64,000 nucleotides of DNA from Gordionus sp. m RMFG-2023. Taxonomy: Eukaryota > Nematomorpha > Gordioida > Chordodea > Parachordodidae. The translations under genes and the position numbers were made by a program. Below, piece after piece: positions 35,690-50,700 of the stretch; position 1 is the stretch's first letter; each line of letters opens with the position of its first letter. Location of the stretch: positions 75,431,561 to 75,495,560 of the forward strand of contig NC_088775.1 of the NCBI RefSeq assembly GCF_954871325.1, given 5' to 3'. The notes beneath the pieces are model-generated. The model saw only the letters and a program-made list of their open reading frames with translations. It did not search any database and was not told the origin of the DNA.

Positions 35690-35825
35690 TTTTTATTGTA
35701 AATAATTTATATTTGTTTTATACATGCTAAATAAATATTAGTTGTTTATATTTTTGTATTCGATTTATACATTTGAAATAATTAACATATGTCATGTACA
35801 TTATAAATTTGAATAATAAAATAAG

Positions 35826-36760
35826 CTTCTTAATTTGCTGTAAAAATTGTATCCTAGGTTGTTCTTTTGATATTGTATAAGAGCTAAGATAAATTGTTAC
35901 CATTTGAAATCTGCTAAATATTCTATATTTGAATAATAATATATATTAAATTTTACCATTTTAAACCTATTAATCTTCTTAATTAGCTATAGAAATTATA
36001 TCCTAGGTTGTTCTTTTGATATTGTGTAAGAGCTAAGATAAATTGTTACCATTTGAAATCTGCTAAATATTCTATATTTGAATAATAATATATATTAAAT
36101 TTTACCATTTTAAACCTATTAATCTTCTTAATTTGCTGTAGAAATTATATCCTAGGTTGTTCTTTTGATATTGTGTAAGAGCTAAGATAAATTGTTACCA
36201 TTTGAAATCTGCTAAATATTCTATATTTGAATAATAATATATATTAAATTTTACCATTTTAAACCTATTAATCTTCTTAATTTGTTATAGAAATTATATC
36301 CTAGGTTGTTCTTTTGATATTGTGTAAGAGCTAGTTACCATTTGAAATCTGCTAAATATTCTATATTTGAATAATAATATATATTAAATTTTACCATTTT
36401 AAACCTATTAATCTTCTTTATTTGCTATAGAAATTATATCCTAGGTTGTATTGTTACCATTTGAAACCTGCTAAATATTCTATATTTGAATAATAATATA
36501 TATTAAATTTTACCATTTTAAACCTATTAATCTTCTTAATTATAAATTATATCCTAGGTTGTATTGTTACCATTTGAAACCTGCTAAATATTCTATATTT
36601 GAATAATAATATATATTAAATTTTACCATTTTAAACCTATTAATCTTCTTAATTTGCTGTAGCAATTATATCTTGCCATTTGAAACCTGCTAAATATTCT
36701 ATATTTGAATAATATATATTAAATTTTACCATTCCAAAAGAAATATTAACATTCCAAAAG
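35826..36760. repeat. Tandem array of about seven units of 113-149 bp
   Basis: Units contain CTTCTTAATTTGCTGTAG, ATTATATCCTAGGTTGTTC, ATTGTTACCATTTGAAA and CTGCTAAATATTCTATATTTG. Starts lie near 35826, 35973, 36122, 36270, 36412, 36531 and 36644. Early units are nearly identical and about 148 bp; later units are shortened. It lies about 140 bp after the FLYWCH-like gene. Confidence 0.9.
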
Positions 36761-38731
36761 AATTATTAACATTTAACGTAAGATTATGGTAAAAAATTAA
36801 ATTTTACCATAAATTATTAATCTCCATTTTACGAATTGGACGAGTTGGACGAAAAATACGATGAAGTGTCTTACGATCAAAGGCACCCCTGCCTAAATTT
36901 CAACGGTAATTACAAATGAGACAGATTTTATAATTTATATAATTAATATTAAATTAATTGATATAACGAATTATTATAAATTTAAATATATAATTGTTTG
37001 CATATAATGTAAATAATATATTTAAATTTAATAAAGTATATAATATAATTTTAATATTATATGTATTTAATATTAAATGATATATAAAATAATTAAATAT
37101 GATTGTTTGTAGTATATAATATAATGTAATCAATATATTTAAATTTAATATAATAGTTAATATTATTAACATAGTTATAAAAATTAACTTATATATTGAA
37201 TATAATTTAATGATTTATTTACATCATATATAAAATTTAATTATTATTTATGATATATTTAGATATAAAAATATATATTGGTTTATATAATATATTGCTT
37301 TATGATTAATAGGTATATGTTAATTACTTATCTTACTAAGAAATCCCTGAATAAATTTTTTATTTTAATTTTTTTAAGATTCTATTAGTATATATATAAG
37401 TTACCTATCTTAATAGGAAATCCCTGAATAAATTTTTTATCGTTGGATTTATACTTATCACTATGAGACACATTTATAAGCATTAAAGGATATATTTTTT
37501 TTTATTAAATCATATTTATTTCACAAAAAAATATATAATCTTATAATACATTATTTATAAGGGTATCATTTAGTATAAAATATACGAATAACGTTAAATA
37601 CATGGAAAAAAATAATTTGTATAAAATATGAGGATAAATGAAATATAAAACATTAATAAATAAATAAAAATTCTCACAAATTGTGGATAAATTTAATACT
37701 ATATAAAATCAGGCATGAGTTCTGTTTTAAGCATATTGATCGTTATGAGTGTATTATATATTTCTTCATCATTATGATCAATATGCTTTTGTGTTATAAT
37801 AAAATATGTATTTAAAATTCCCCTCCCTTTACAATGTTTTATATGGCATTTATAATATAATAATTTATCATTAATATATAAATACTTATTAGAATATAAA
37901 AGGTCATTATTATATTTTGATTTTATAAATTTATAAAATGCTTTTTTTAAAAATAATAAATCTTGAAAATTGAATGGTGATTGATCTATTTAAAAATAAA
38001 ATAAAAAGAAAATTAATTTTGTATATCATTGCAATTAAATTGATATAATGAATATTATTGATATGGAATTGATGCATAATTATTTTCACTGACAACAGCT
38101 TCTTGGGTGAGAATAGAAATATCATCTTGAATAGCTTTATAATTGATATAGTAAATGTATTAATCATATTATATTTACTTAGAATTGATGCATAATTGTT
38201 TTCGCTGACAACAGCTTCTTGGGTGAGAATAGGAATATCATTTTGAATAGCTTTATAATTGATATAGTAAAAAATAATTTAACCAATCAGCCTAATTTTT
38301 TAAATAAATAAAATTTATAAGATATATCTTTTTTGTTAAATATAGTACTTTGTTATATTAGTACTGGAGAATATGTACAATATTTTCTATGGACTGAATG
38401 GAGTATTGAGAGGTCTATTTTTAAGGGCAAGTTGATCTACTAAAATTTAATATTTTAATAGAAAACAAAATATCATAATAATGCATATCCGAGGTCTCGG
38501 TAGGATATGACCCTTTTGATTGATAATAGAATGTGCACCTATATATACTATATAAATATAATAATATAATTAGAATAGCATAAAATATCTGCATACTCAA
38601 GGTATTAATTGAAAATTGGTATTTAGCTTGTAAATCCAATTTCACATTTTTTCACCTTTTCGTAAAGCGACAAAACGTATAAAGTTAATCATAATTCGAG
38701 ACTACGGGACGATACTAATCGAAGCAATCAT
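36761..38731. other. AT-rich intergenic region before TRMT2A
   Basis: It contains two copies of AGGAAATCCCTGAATAAATT-like sequence (about 37347-37370 and 37420-37443), an inverted repeat AGCATATTGATC...GATCAATATGCT (37731-37790, about 19-bp stem), and the duplication at 38064-38273. Nothing else coding. The TRMT2A promoter should be in its last few hundred bases. Confidence 0.45.
38064..38273 (-). repeat. Direct repeat of about 92 bp, possibly a duplicated exon
   Basis: 38064-38155 and 38182-38273 are about 95 percent alike. On the minus strand both are open and read AIQ(D/N)DI(S/P)ILTQEAV followed by VSENNYASI. Changes between copies are few. I do not recognise the peptide, and no complete splice pair was found for the lower copy. 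Confidence 0.6.
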
Positions 38732-41700
38732 ATGGATCCATATGAGTATACGAAAAGTTCTCATTTTACATCTGAGTTATATAAAATTGAAATAAGTAGA
38801 TCTAATCTTTAATAAACCGTGATTTTTTTTTAGAAAATCTTCCTAGGTTTTTTGGATATAATCAATTTAAAAAATATTTGCAGAAAAAATATGATATCAA
38901 TCCACATAAAATGAAATATGTTAGAACCAAACATCCCCATTTGTTCATAACATTTAAGTTAAATATCTGAATTAATATAATAATTATTAATTATTTTAGA
39001 AATGAAAAAGATCAACTATCTGCTATTGAAAAACTAAATGATATTGAATATAAAAACTGTAAACTAATTGTTAAAGTTAAATTAACAACATTATTTATTT
39101 TTATAAAATTAATTAGATAGCAAAACCATCAGCAGATCCTTTTATAATATCCAATCAGACTAATGGTAATGATATTATATTATTATAAGTAGCAAACATA
39201 ATTACCATTAGATAATAAAACAACTATTAAAAATGTGAAAGATGTGGTTACGCCATATTGGAATATAAGTTATTTAGAACAGTTGAAAGTAATATTCTTA
39301 ATAATTTTTAAATATTTATAATTTTATTATTAATTTTTTAAGGTAAAATATAAAAATAATCAGGGAGAAATTTAAATTTTGGGTGATTTATGGTATAGAG
39401 TTCATTTTTTGTTGTGGAATTTTTTTTTAGAGTCTCCCAATAATGAGGGTGGTATTCAATTTACAAAATAGTCTTTCTACTGCTACAGAAGGAAGTTTTA
39501 TATCTAAAAATAGTTCCTTTATTATCCAATATTTATGAAGCATTTGAAATTCTTATGTTGACCCTCAAAATGGAAGTAATTTAAACTCAATATAATTGGG
39601 TAATATCTCTAAAAATGATTATAATATTAAGAATTTTTACAACAATGTGGTTCCTAAAATTTGTTGTGTAATAAAGTTCCCTTGATAATACTTTTTGGGT
39701 TTGCATAAAAATATAACACATTCCAACCTTGCTTCATGATTCTTGATGCCTTTTACCAATAAAATACAATTTCCATACACTAAATAAAATAGATAGACTA
39801 TTATAATATTTTATATTAACATATACCTTTCCCTTGGATGAAAAATTTTATTTTCATTCATTTATGAAGAGTTATCAGCATCATCTATTTTTATGCATAT
39901 TGTCATCCTCACTACAAGACATTTTAAGTAACTTTTTAACACTTTCAGGAAACAAAAAGCATTTTTAAGAAATCCTACCCTAATATAAAAATTTGATAAA
40001 AAACAAATAGTTTTCTATTATGAGTGATATGGAAGTCAGGGAATTATCTAAATTATTTTATTTAAATCAAGTATTTCCTTTTATATTACAGAATTTCTTA
40101 CCATATATACAAAAACGAATTTTAAATTTAAAGTAAAATAAATACCAAATAAATATGACTAAAATAATAAAATAAAATGTTATTCTAATAATCAAAATTT
40201 ATAAGATAAATAATTAAATGTTAGAGTTGCCAAATATAAATTTGAATTTCAAATAAAGATAATAGTTTTTCTTAGCTAGGTTACATCATAATGAAACTGT
40301 TTTAAAATTTGTATATAAATAAAATTTAATAGATTCTGAAACTTCTTGGTATTGTTTATATTTATTTGATAATTATGAAAAGATATTATAATTTTTCTAT
40401 CTGTCCAAACCAAAAACCAGTTGCAAAAAAAACAACTGAACTGTAATAATTAAACCACCACAGTTTGCTTCAAACCTGACCTACTAAGAAGCGCAGACAT
40501 TTAACCTTCACTACCATCCCTTATGAGATATTGCTTTTGGTTTTCTTAAGGTGGCCTTTGTTTTTTTTTACTTTTGACTTGATTTAGGTTTTATAGAAAA
40601 AGAGATAATTTAATTTTAAAAATTTGGCAACATTTTTTAAATTTTATTTATTTTGGGTTTTTCAGAAATTGCATTTTTATTTGACTAATTTTTTTTTGCT
40701 TTTGGTTTGAGCCCTTTATTTATTAATGAATTTTTGGATTAACTTTATATTCAACAAAAAAAATATTGAAGTTAAAACAAACTAATTTGAAAGATACCTT
40801 GATTGTAAAATTGGGCTTACTAGATGGAATTGAAAATATTTTGAAAAATATGGAACCATCTCCGTTGATATATGGATACAGAAATAAATGCGAATTCACT
40901 ATTGGCCATCTAGACACTTCAAAATGTGATAATGAAGAAACTTATAAAAATACAGAAAAAGTTGATCATTTAGTAATCGGATTCAGAGTCTCCTCTTATA
41001 AATCTGGATGTGATTTGGTTGCCCCTATAGATGAATGCCTTCATGTTAGTGAGGAAATGAAGTCTGTTGTTAAAGTTTGAAAATAATTTAATATTATTCT
41101 TAATTGATATGTGAAACTTTAGGATAAACAGTCATAGTTTTTTATTAAATAGTGAGGCTAAATTTTAAATAAATAATGCCTTAATGCTAATTATTATATC
41201 TAATTACCTTTTTATTATCGATATACTGATATTGAAAATATCGGCGCAGGTATCTCTGCTTCAAACTATATGTTGTAGACATATTTGAATATATATATAC
41301 ATTTTATTATTTTTGAAAGTGAGAGCTAATAAATTAATTATTTAATAAAATATAAAAAAATAATGGTCAAGATTATAATTTTATTCCTTTTTATACAAAC
41401 TATATATTTTTCATATAAATATTTGAATGCGCGTAAAACATACGATTTACAATTAATAACTAATAATTTATCCAAAATAAAATATTTGCATAATAAAAAT
41501 ATGAAAAATCGAACTACAAAAATTAAATACTCAAAAAAAAACAACTTTAACCAGACATATCTGCATAAAAATCCAAAATATTTATTTACAATTTTATTTA
41601 AATTCCATAAAAATAAGATCAAATCTTGTATCACCATTTTTCTTTGAAGGACTGTATTAATCTAGGGTAGGTAGAACAGAAATTCGGCTGGCCTTTATAA

Positions 41701-44700
41701 CATTGCCAGAGATGGAAGTTTTCAGAACTTTTATGCACACGCATCGGAATTCGTAATTTTGAATACCATCTGTGCTTTGCAGATTTGCCGTGGTTCACAG
41801 AATTGCCATCAGAAAATATTTTATTATAGCTCATGCATTCTGGCTTCGTATTACTTTGATTTTAAACATCTATCATTGCCATCCGATCTTTACAATAGCC
41901 CTTGTTATACTTCTGCAACTTACTTTTCAGGATTAGTGACACTAACTGAATACCAAACATCAATAACGAGCGGATGTACAGCAATAAGTGGTTTCATAAT
42001 GCCTGCCAAAGCAAATTTTGATAGTAGTTTCTTGAAGATGATCTCTTCCCACTGGACAGCTCGATCATGTCCTCGCCACCACTCCATCATTTTATTGATT
42101 GTCAAAGTGAGGTTTAGAACTCAGAATAACACCTCTCACATTAAATACATCCCTAGCGTGCATCCATGCTTCTACCTGTAACAGCAGCTGAGACTTGGCC
42201 ACATACATTAAGTTGCAATATAAGATTAGCCTCAGTTTTACCCCGTTTTAAGACCATAGCATATGGCATTCCAGCTTCATTAGCCCATGAGCGTATTTCT
42301 AAGACCAGAGATAATCCTATCTGAGTGCCCAGTAGAAAGAGTTCATGACTTTCAGGCTGGTCGATTTCTTCTGATGTTGAACATATCTGCACTATGGTTA
42401 GGCGTATTGGTGTGAGTAAAGTGCAGAGCATTTCAAGTAATGTTAGTGCAAAACTGACTCATGTCTTGAGTTGGTAGCATAGGCTGCTGATAACATCAGC
42501 ATAGTTATAAAATCCATGTTGCTTGCACCATAAATAAGAGTGCAGTGTTCCACACATCAATGGCTAGGATCCGTGTACTTCTATAGGACTATAGTAGATT
42601 GTATTAACGGGGATTTCACAATCAGTCATAATACTGGCAAGCAGATGCGGGTCACCAGCTTCCGCTAGGGTTAGCAGTCGCAGATATGGTAAGACTTCGT
42701 TAGCATACATTTCACTAATTAGCATAATAGGTTGAGCTGCGGAGCTTGTAGCTAGCTATATGCTGGATTTCAGGAAGATAGCGTGGCTACTCTAGAGTTT
42801 AGCATGGTTAACCCCTAGGATGCTGCATTGCACAATGCTGCAAGCCACCAAAAAAGCCTTCAGGGTAAAAATTCTTATCTGCTAGTTGACGTAAGGCGCA
42901 GCAGGTGTTAATGCTTCTGCTGTCCAAGTTAAAAAATCTTCCGACATTATTAATAGCAATGCAGGTGTCGCGGTCTGAATGTCATTGAATAGAGGTCCTG
43001 CTGCGGGGTAAATGTCATTTTGAATTCAGGATTGACTTATCCAGAACGTCATTCAACAGGTGTGAGTGATGGCTCTATCGCCCAATATCCGATCGTGCTT
43101 TACTCAAAACGGATAAGTTCATACCGTATATCTAATTCTTAGCCTTAGTAGTGGCATGGCACATGGAGGTTGTTAGGTTCCAAGGCGGTATATATCCTTG
43201 TCAGTATATTCAGCCGAAGGCGGCATGCCAAAATAATTCATTTCAGGAAATCGCTCAAGCTTTGGTTTCTGTGAGTCTCGAGGTATGTTACTATCTAATA
43301 TACCAATGTTTTCATCGAGGGATGTGCAGTGCCAATATTGTTGGCACGCAGCAGTGGGCATAAAGGACTCCTAACGCTTATTAGGCAATTAATCATGTTT
43401 TATTTCTTTGCTATGTTTCTGTTGATGGGTCGTAGCACTACAGTTAGACTGTTAATATTAGGATTTTAAGTCATGAATTCTTCCTATGGGACACTCAGAT
43501 AGGATTATATTTGGCCTTGGGATTACGTTCCTGGACTAATGAAGCCAGAATGCCTTATGCTATGGTCAAACAGGCTAAAACTTATGCTAATCTTATATTT
43601 CAGCAACCTAATATAAGTGGACAAGTCTCAGCTGCTGTTTTACAGGTAGAAGCATGATGCACGCTATGGGATGTACTTAATGTGAGCGGTGTGTGATCTA
43701 ACTGTCTAATGGGAAGAGATCGTCTTATCAAAAAACTAGCATCAGATGTGTTTTGGCAGGCATATGAAACCACTTATTGTATTGCTGTACAGCCGCCCGT
43801 TATTGTTGTTTGGTATTCAGTGATGGTCATTAATCCAGGAAAGTAAGTTTCAGAAGTATTACAAGGGCTTTTGTAAAGATCGAATGGCAATGATAGATGT
43901 TTAAAATCAAAGTAGTATTATTTACGAAGCACCAGCATGCATGAGCTATAATAAAGTATTTTCTGACTGGCAATTCTGTGAACCCTACTCACAGAAATTC
44001 TGCTAAGCATAGATGGTGTTCAAAATAACCAATTTTGCTGGTGCGATGCGCGTGCATAAATGTCCTGAAAACTTCCATCTCTGGTATACAGCAAAACCAG
44101 TCGAAATTTCTCTTCTACCTGGATTAACGCAGTCCTTCGAATAGAAAGGGTGTTACAAGATTTGAACTTTATGGAATTTAAATAAATTGTAATTAAATAT
44201 TTTGGTTTTTTATGCAGATATGTCTGGTAAAAGTAGTTTTTTTTTGGTGTATTTAATTTTTATGGTTCGATTTTTCATATTTTTATTATACAAATATTTT
44301 ATTTTGGATAAATTATTATTTATAAATTGTAAATCGTCTATTTTAAGTGCATTCAAATTTTTATATGAAAAATATTTTGTTTATATAAAAAGGAATAAAA
44401 ATTATAGTATTTACCATTATTTTTTTATATTTTATGAAATAAAGGAGATTTAAATTTACTTAATTTATTAGCTCACTTTCAAAAATGATCCCGAGAATTC
44501 TGAAAATTTATTCTTACACTACTATTAATTTTGCAAATTTAATATATTTTCCCTCCCCTTCAATCCTAAATTAAAGAAATTTCAAACGTGTTTAGTCGCT
44601 AAAAATCTTCCTTGCTTTAGTTGTGTAAATAGATCAGGCTTATGGAAAACCTTGAGTCTTAAATGCGGCTCTAGTCAATCCGATTCACAAATCATGGCTA

Positions 44701-47700
44701 TTCTTCATATTAACCTCGATTATTTTGTAGATTCAGAGGTATTTTAATATTTAATATGAAACTTTGTTTAAAATTGCACGCTTTATAATAAATTTTTTCC
44801 CCATCAAAAAACTAGAGGTTTTTTTTATTAGACATTTTTAATAGTGATAAAATCTAATAAAAATGTACCACAAGGCAATAAATATTTTTTTTAAATTACC
44901 CTATTGTACTAAATTTTTGTTTCCTAACCATTTGTTTATTAACTATTTTACTAAATAGACTGTAAAAAAAGTTTTTAGTTATTATGACTCAAACTAGATT
45001 GAAATATTTACTTCATCCATTATTTTTATTGTAGTTCGACATTGTAGTCGAATAATTTAAACATTTATAGTAACATAATCATAATAAAAATTATTGATTA
45101 ACTTTTACAAATGATAAGAATTAATGATTATAAATTAGAAACTACTAATTATTTTATTTATTTTTATAAATGATTAAATACAAATTTCTAATTATAAAAT
45201 GCTTCCTTACTATAATATTTATATTTGGTCGGTTCTGCTTCAACCTGCCCTTGAAATGTTGGCCTGGTCCATAATAATTTTTATCCGGCCCTTCCCATAA
45301 TAATTTTTTGTGAAGAAAAACTACAAATATTTTTGTATGGCTTTAAACATTTTCGAAACTTAACCCCGGATCGTAAATTATATATATACAGGGTCGTAAC
45401 TACAGAAGGGCATTTAAGAGCTAACCCAATTCATTTATGACCCTCTTCCCCTCTCATTATTTTTTGCTTTTTAAGGGAATTTTTTTGAAAAGATATAAAT
45501 AATGCATAAATTATTCTTACAATTATAAATATCAAATTAAGTCATTTATTTCATATTTACTATAATAGATTGCATAAATAATACAAAAGTTGTAGCACCC
45601 TAGTTTTTATTTTACCTAATGGGTAAGATGTACGCTTGGAAACACGAGTATGAACAAGTACGCAGGTTCAATCCTGGTAAGAACCATAAAAACTTTCAAG
45701 TTTTTCTTCGATGACTGATGTGTAAAGACATATGGTATGATGAATATCGGAGCTTAGAGATGACACCCCGGTCACCGACAGGCCTGGACAGCCGGGTACT
45801 AAGGATACCTGTCCAATAAACAAAATGAAGAAAACAAATGGAAATATTAATATGAAAGCTAGGGCGTTCCCTCCATGCGACGCGCAGGGTGTAGACCTCC
45901 ATCCTGTGAAAAGTAAAGTAAAGGTCAAAGCAAAGAAAACAAGATTAGCAAGTTTGAATATTGGGACGCTTAAAGGTAAGACGAGAGAATTGGCATCAAT
46001 GTTGAACAAGAGAAAAGTTGATATAGCGTGCATACAAGAGACGAAATGGAAAGGACAGAAGACTTTGATGATTGGAGATGGGTATAAATTGTACTATAAT
46101 GGACTTGTTAGCAATAGGAACGGTGTCGGCATCATCCTCAGTCAAGATCTAACCTCCTCAGTTGTAGAAGTCAACAGGATCTCTGATAGACTAATGAAGA
46201 TAAAACTCTGCATTGGTCAATCAATACTACACATCCTTTCATTATATGCTCCTCAAACGGGTTGCAAGGAAGAAGAGAAAGATGATTTTAGAGCTATCCT
46301 CGATGAAGCGGTAATAGAAATCCCTAAGGATGACCTAGTCATAATTGGTGGTGACTTAAATGCGCATGTGGGGAAAGCAAGAGATAGCTACAAAAGGCAT
46401 CATGGTGGTTTTGGATATGGAGAAAGAAATGATGAAGGAGAGCATATACTGAAATTTGCGCAAGCCTTCGACCTTGCCTTAACCAACACCTACTATAGGA
46501 AAAAGGATAGTCATTTAATAACATACGAAAGTGGTACAAGGAAAACACAGATAGATTACATACTAATCTCTCGCAGAAGATTAAAAGATGTAATAGACTG
46601 CAAAGTCATCCCAGGAGAAGATATCGCCGCACAACACAAACTACTAGTCATGGATTTACACATCTCAAATAAATCCACTCAAAACAAGATAAAACTGGAA
46701 CCATGCATCAAATGGGGCAAATTAAAAACAATGACAGATGCCTTTGCAATCAATGCAAACATTGAAACAATAGATTCCTCACAAGTCAGTGAAAAAATGT
46801 GGACAGACCTTTCATCCAGATTAATAGACACTGCCAAATCGACACTAGGCTTGACAAGAAGAGGCAACAAATCATACAAAGAACTATGGTGGTGGAATGA
46901 AGAGGTACAAACCACTATACAGGAGAAAAAAGCCCTTTATAAAATATGGTACAAATCCAAAAACGCAGATGACAAGACAAGATACAAAAAATCCAAGAGA
47001 TTAGCTACAAAGGCGGTGGCTAAAGCCAAATCTATGGCATACGATGACATGTACGAAGATCTACATACCAAAGAAGGGCAAAATAAAATATACAGATTAG
47101 CCAAACAGCGAGAAAAGAACTCTAGGGATATAAACGGAGCTCCGAAAGTAATCAAAAATAAAGATGGGAAATTGATAATAAAGGAAAAAGAAATAATGAG
47201 TAGATGGAGAGAATATTTTCAGGAGCTTCTCAACTTTAATCCGCACATACTGCATCTAGACGAACACTCCCCTTGTCAAAACCTTGTACAACCTATAACA
47301 CAACAAGAAATAATCACATGCCTCAAGCATATGAAAAACAACAAAGCTAGGGGTCCAGACGATATTCCAATAGAAAGCCTAGCACTAGGAGATGATGGAA
47401 TACATCTCCTCACAAATCTATACAATAAGATACTTGGAAATGAAGAGGTTCCCCAAAAATGGAGGCAGAGCTATCTAGTTCCTATCTTCAAAAATAAAGG
47501 GGATCCACATAATTGTCAAAATTACAGGGGCATAAAACTAATGTCACACTGTCTAAAACTATACGAAAAAAATAGAAAAAAGATTAAGAGATATAATCGA
47601 AATAGGAGAGACTCAGTTTGGCTTTATGCCTGGAAGATCAACAATCGATGCTATCCACGCAATTAGGCAAATGAGTGAAAAATACAGGGAAAAGAACAAA

Positions 47701-50700
47701 AAGCTACACATGGTCTTTCTCGATCTAGAAAAGTCCTTTGATAGAATCCCAAGAAAACTTATCTGGTGGGCGCTACGCCACAAAAATATTCCCGAAAAAT
47801 ATATAAGAATAATACAGGATATGTATATGGGCCATACAACAATGGTCCGTAGCACAACAGGTACTTCAGCAGGCTTCTCAATAGCCGAAGGAGTTCATCA
47901 AGGGTCGGCTCTCAGCCCACTTCTCTTCATTACAGTAATAGATGTATTAGCACAGTCTATACCTCAAACAGTCCCGTGGAATATTATATTTGCAGATGAT
48001 ATTGTGATACTTGCCGAATCTAAGGATGAAATGAAAGAAAGACTAGTGAGTTGGATAAATATCCTAGAAACGCACGGATTAAAAGTAAATAGAGAAAAGA
48101 CGGAGTATATGGTGATAGGAGGAGATGAAACAGAGAGTATTGATATAAATGAATGCAGATATCGGCAATTGAAAGCTGCAAATATTTGGGCTCCACTATA
48201 CAAACAAACGGCACAATAGAAAAAGAGATAAAGAGTAAGATTAATCAAGGGTGGCTAAAGTGGAGATCTTTATCTGGAGCGCTATTTGATAAAAGAATCC
48301 CACACAAATTAAAGGGAAAAATTTACAGTTCCATAATACAACCAACTATTCTATATAGTTCGGAAACATGGCCAACCAAAGAATCAGACGAGAGAAGTCT
48401 ACAAACCATGGAGATGAGAATGCTGGGGTAACAAGAAAGGATAAAGTGCGCAGTACAAGAATACTAAGTAGTTTAAAGGTAGTGCCCCTTAAGACTAAGT
48501 TAATGGTAAACAGACTTAGGTGGTATGGGCACACAATGAGAAGGCCTATGAACTACATAGGAAATAAAGTTAAGAGTTTGGAAGTGATGGGCAAACGTAA
48601 AAGAGGAAGGCCAAAACTTCAATGGGGCCATAAAGTTAGAGCCAATATAAAGAAGTATAAATTAGATAAAAGAGATTGTATTAATAACATAAAGTGGAGA
48701 GAGATGTTGAAGGAGCTTACCACCAGAAAAGGTGAAAGCTAAAGAGAAAAAAAAGAGTAGCTTAGCTTATAACACCCTACTTTAAAAAAATAGCGATAGA
48801 GGTAGATATCGCTTTTTAGAAAGTAGCTATGTTAAAGTTATATTTAAAAAAAATGCTTTATAAATCTTATTTATCAAGTTATTTAAAATATAAAATGCTA
48901 TCAATAGATATAAACATTAAAAGATAATTTTGAGACAGATGATAACCACAAAATTTCACCAAAAATGATATTATGGAATTGCCTTTCCCAAAATTTGAAA
49001 AATATTTTGAACTTAATAAAGGAAAATTATAATTTAATATTAGATGCAGAATATAGCGAAAGATAATATCGTTCAATAATTCAAGTAGCTTTAACAAAAA
49101 AATTATGTTAATTTTAATAAAACTATTGTCTATTGTTTTAAATTTTAGAATGCCCACACCTAAAATTTAGTTATTCTATTGTACTAGAAGACGCTACATC
49201 CAATAAATGAAATTTAATCCAAACTAAATTGATTAATCTCAGGGGCATCTGGGTGCTTAAGCACCTTTTTTTAAATTAGTACCAATTTTGAAAAATATAT
49301 TAGCACCCAATTTTTAAACATTTGGCACCCCATTTAAATAATTATATTCATTTTTTATTTAATTAGCTTTTTTATGGAATCTTAAGGGTTATTTTATAAA
49401 TATATTATTTACTTGTAGTATAAATCATATTAAAATGTCCAAAAATAGATATATTATATACAAAAAAAGATATTTTGGCAAGTGTATAATTATTTTATTT
49501 TATTCCCCTTACTTCTCTTTTAATAATTTATTTAGCAATTCATTTTAATTTATTTTTATATGCAATATGATGTTAATATTTACATTTTTACACCCTGCAA
49601 TATCTTTATATAAATATCTATTTCTTTCGCAATATCATTATAGAAATTTAATATTTATTGCTTGAAATTACGTTTAAGGCCGTGTCTTAAATCCAAAAAA
49701 TAATTTCGCAAAAGTTTTGCGAAATGCACAACTTTAGCGAGTTTTGCGAGATACGAAACATGTCCCGAATCATACATTTATTTTTAATTTTAAAATGTTT
49801 GATATGCATGATTTACTATTTCTCTATTTTGTATTGTTTGAAGATACGACTGAGCCTAGAAGAAGGCATAGATTTTTAGAAGGACGGTATATATGATATG
49901 ATTTATATTATATGTATTAATTCTAGAGATCAAGGAATTTTTAGAACATTTGATAGTATTCCTTCATATCCTGACAAATTTCGTCAGATGTTCCATATGC
50001 ATGTGGAAACATTTAATTACATTCTTACAAAATTGGAATCTATAGACACCACTATAGTTATACATAAAAACTCTATCAGTATGAAGCATAGACTATATAT
50101 AACACTCATGTATGATGATTATTTTTCTATATAATATCTATATATTTATAGATATTTGACAACTAGTATGAGCTTTAGAAAAATAGCTTTATATGCTAAG
50201 ATTGGCAAAACATCAGTAAGTACAATAGTTACATCAACTTGTAGATTAATATGGATTGGTCTTCAACCCAAGCATCTCTGTTTACCAACAGTTGAACAGA
50301 TGCTTGAAATTTCAGCAGAATATTTCAGGAAATCAGGTTTTCTTCATATAATAGGATCTATTGATAGAAAACATGTTAAAATAAAACAACCTAAAAAAGG
50401 TGGTTCCACATTTTATAATTATAAAAAATACAACTCCATTGTCATTCAAGTATTTCAGATGATTAAGCTAGGTAATTATATATTTTCTAAATTTTAATTC
50501 TTTTCTAGATTCATGTTGATTGAAGTTGGCTTTCCTGGGTCTATCTCAGATAGAAGTATCTTTTCAAAGAGCCTATTTTATGAAGGAATGATCAATAAAA
50601 TCATCAAGATACCCAATTCAAATTTTTTACCATCTACAGATATTATAGCACCTTATGTATATGTATTTTTAGGTGATGATGCCTATCCTTTGATGGATTT

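Noticed and set aside
41338-41647. Overlapping long open frames on both strands
   Set aside because: They lie in the AT-rich outer arm of the inverted repeat and have low-complexity composition; no family resemblance.
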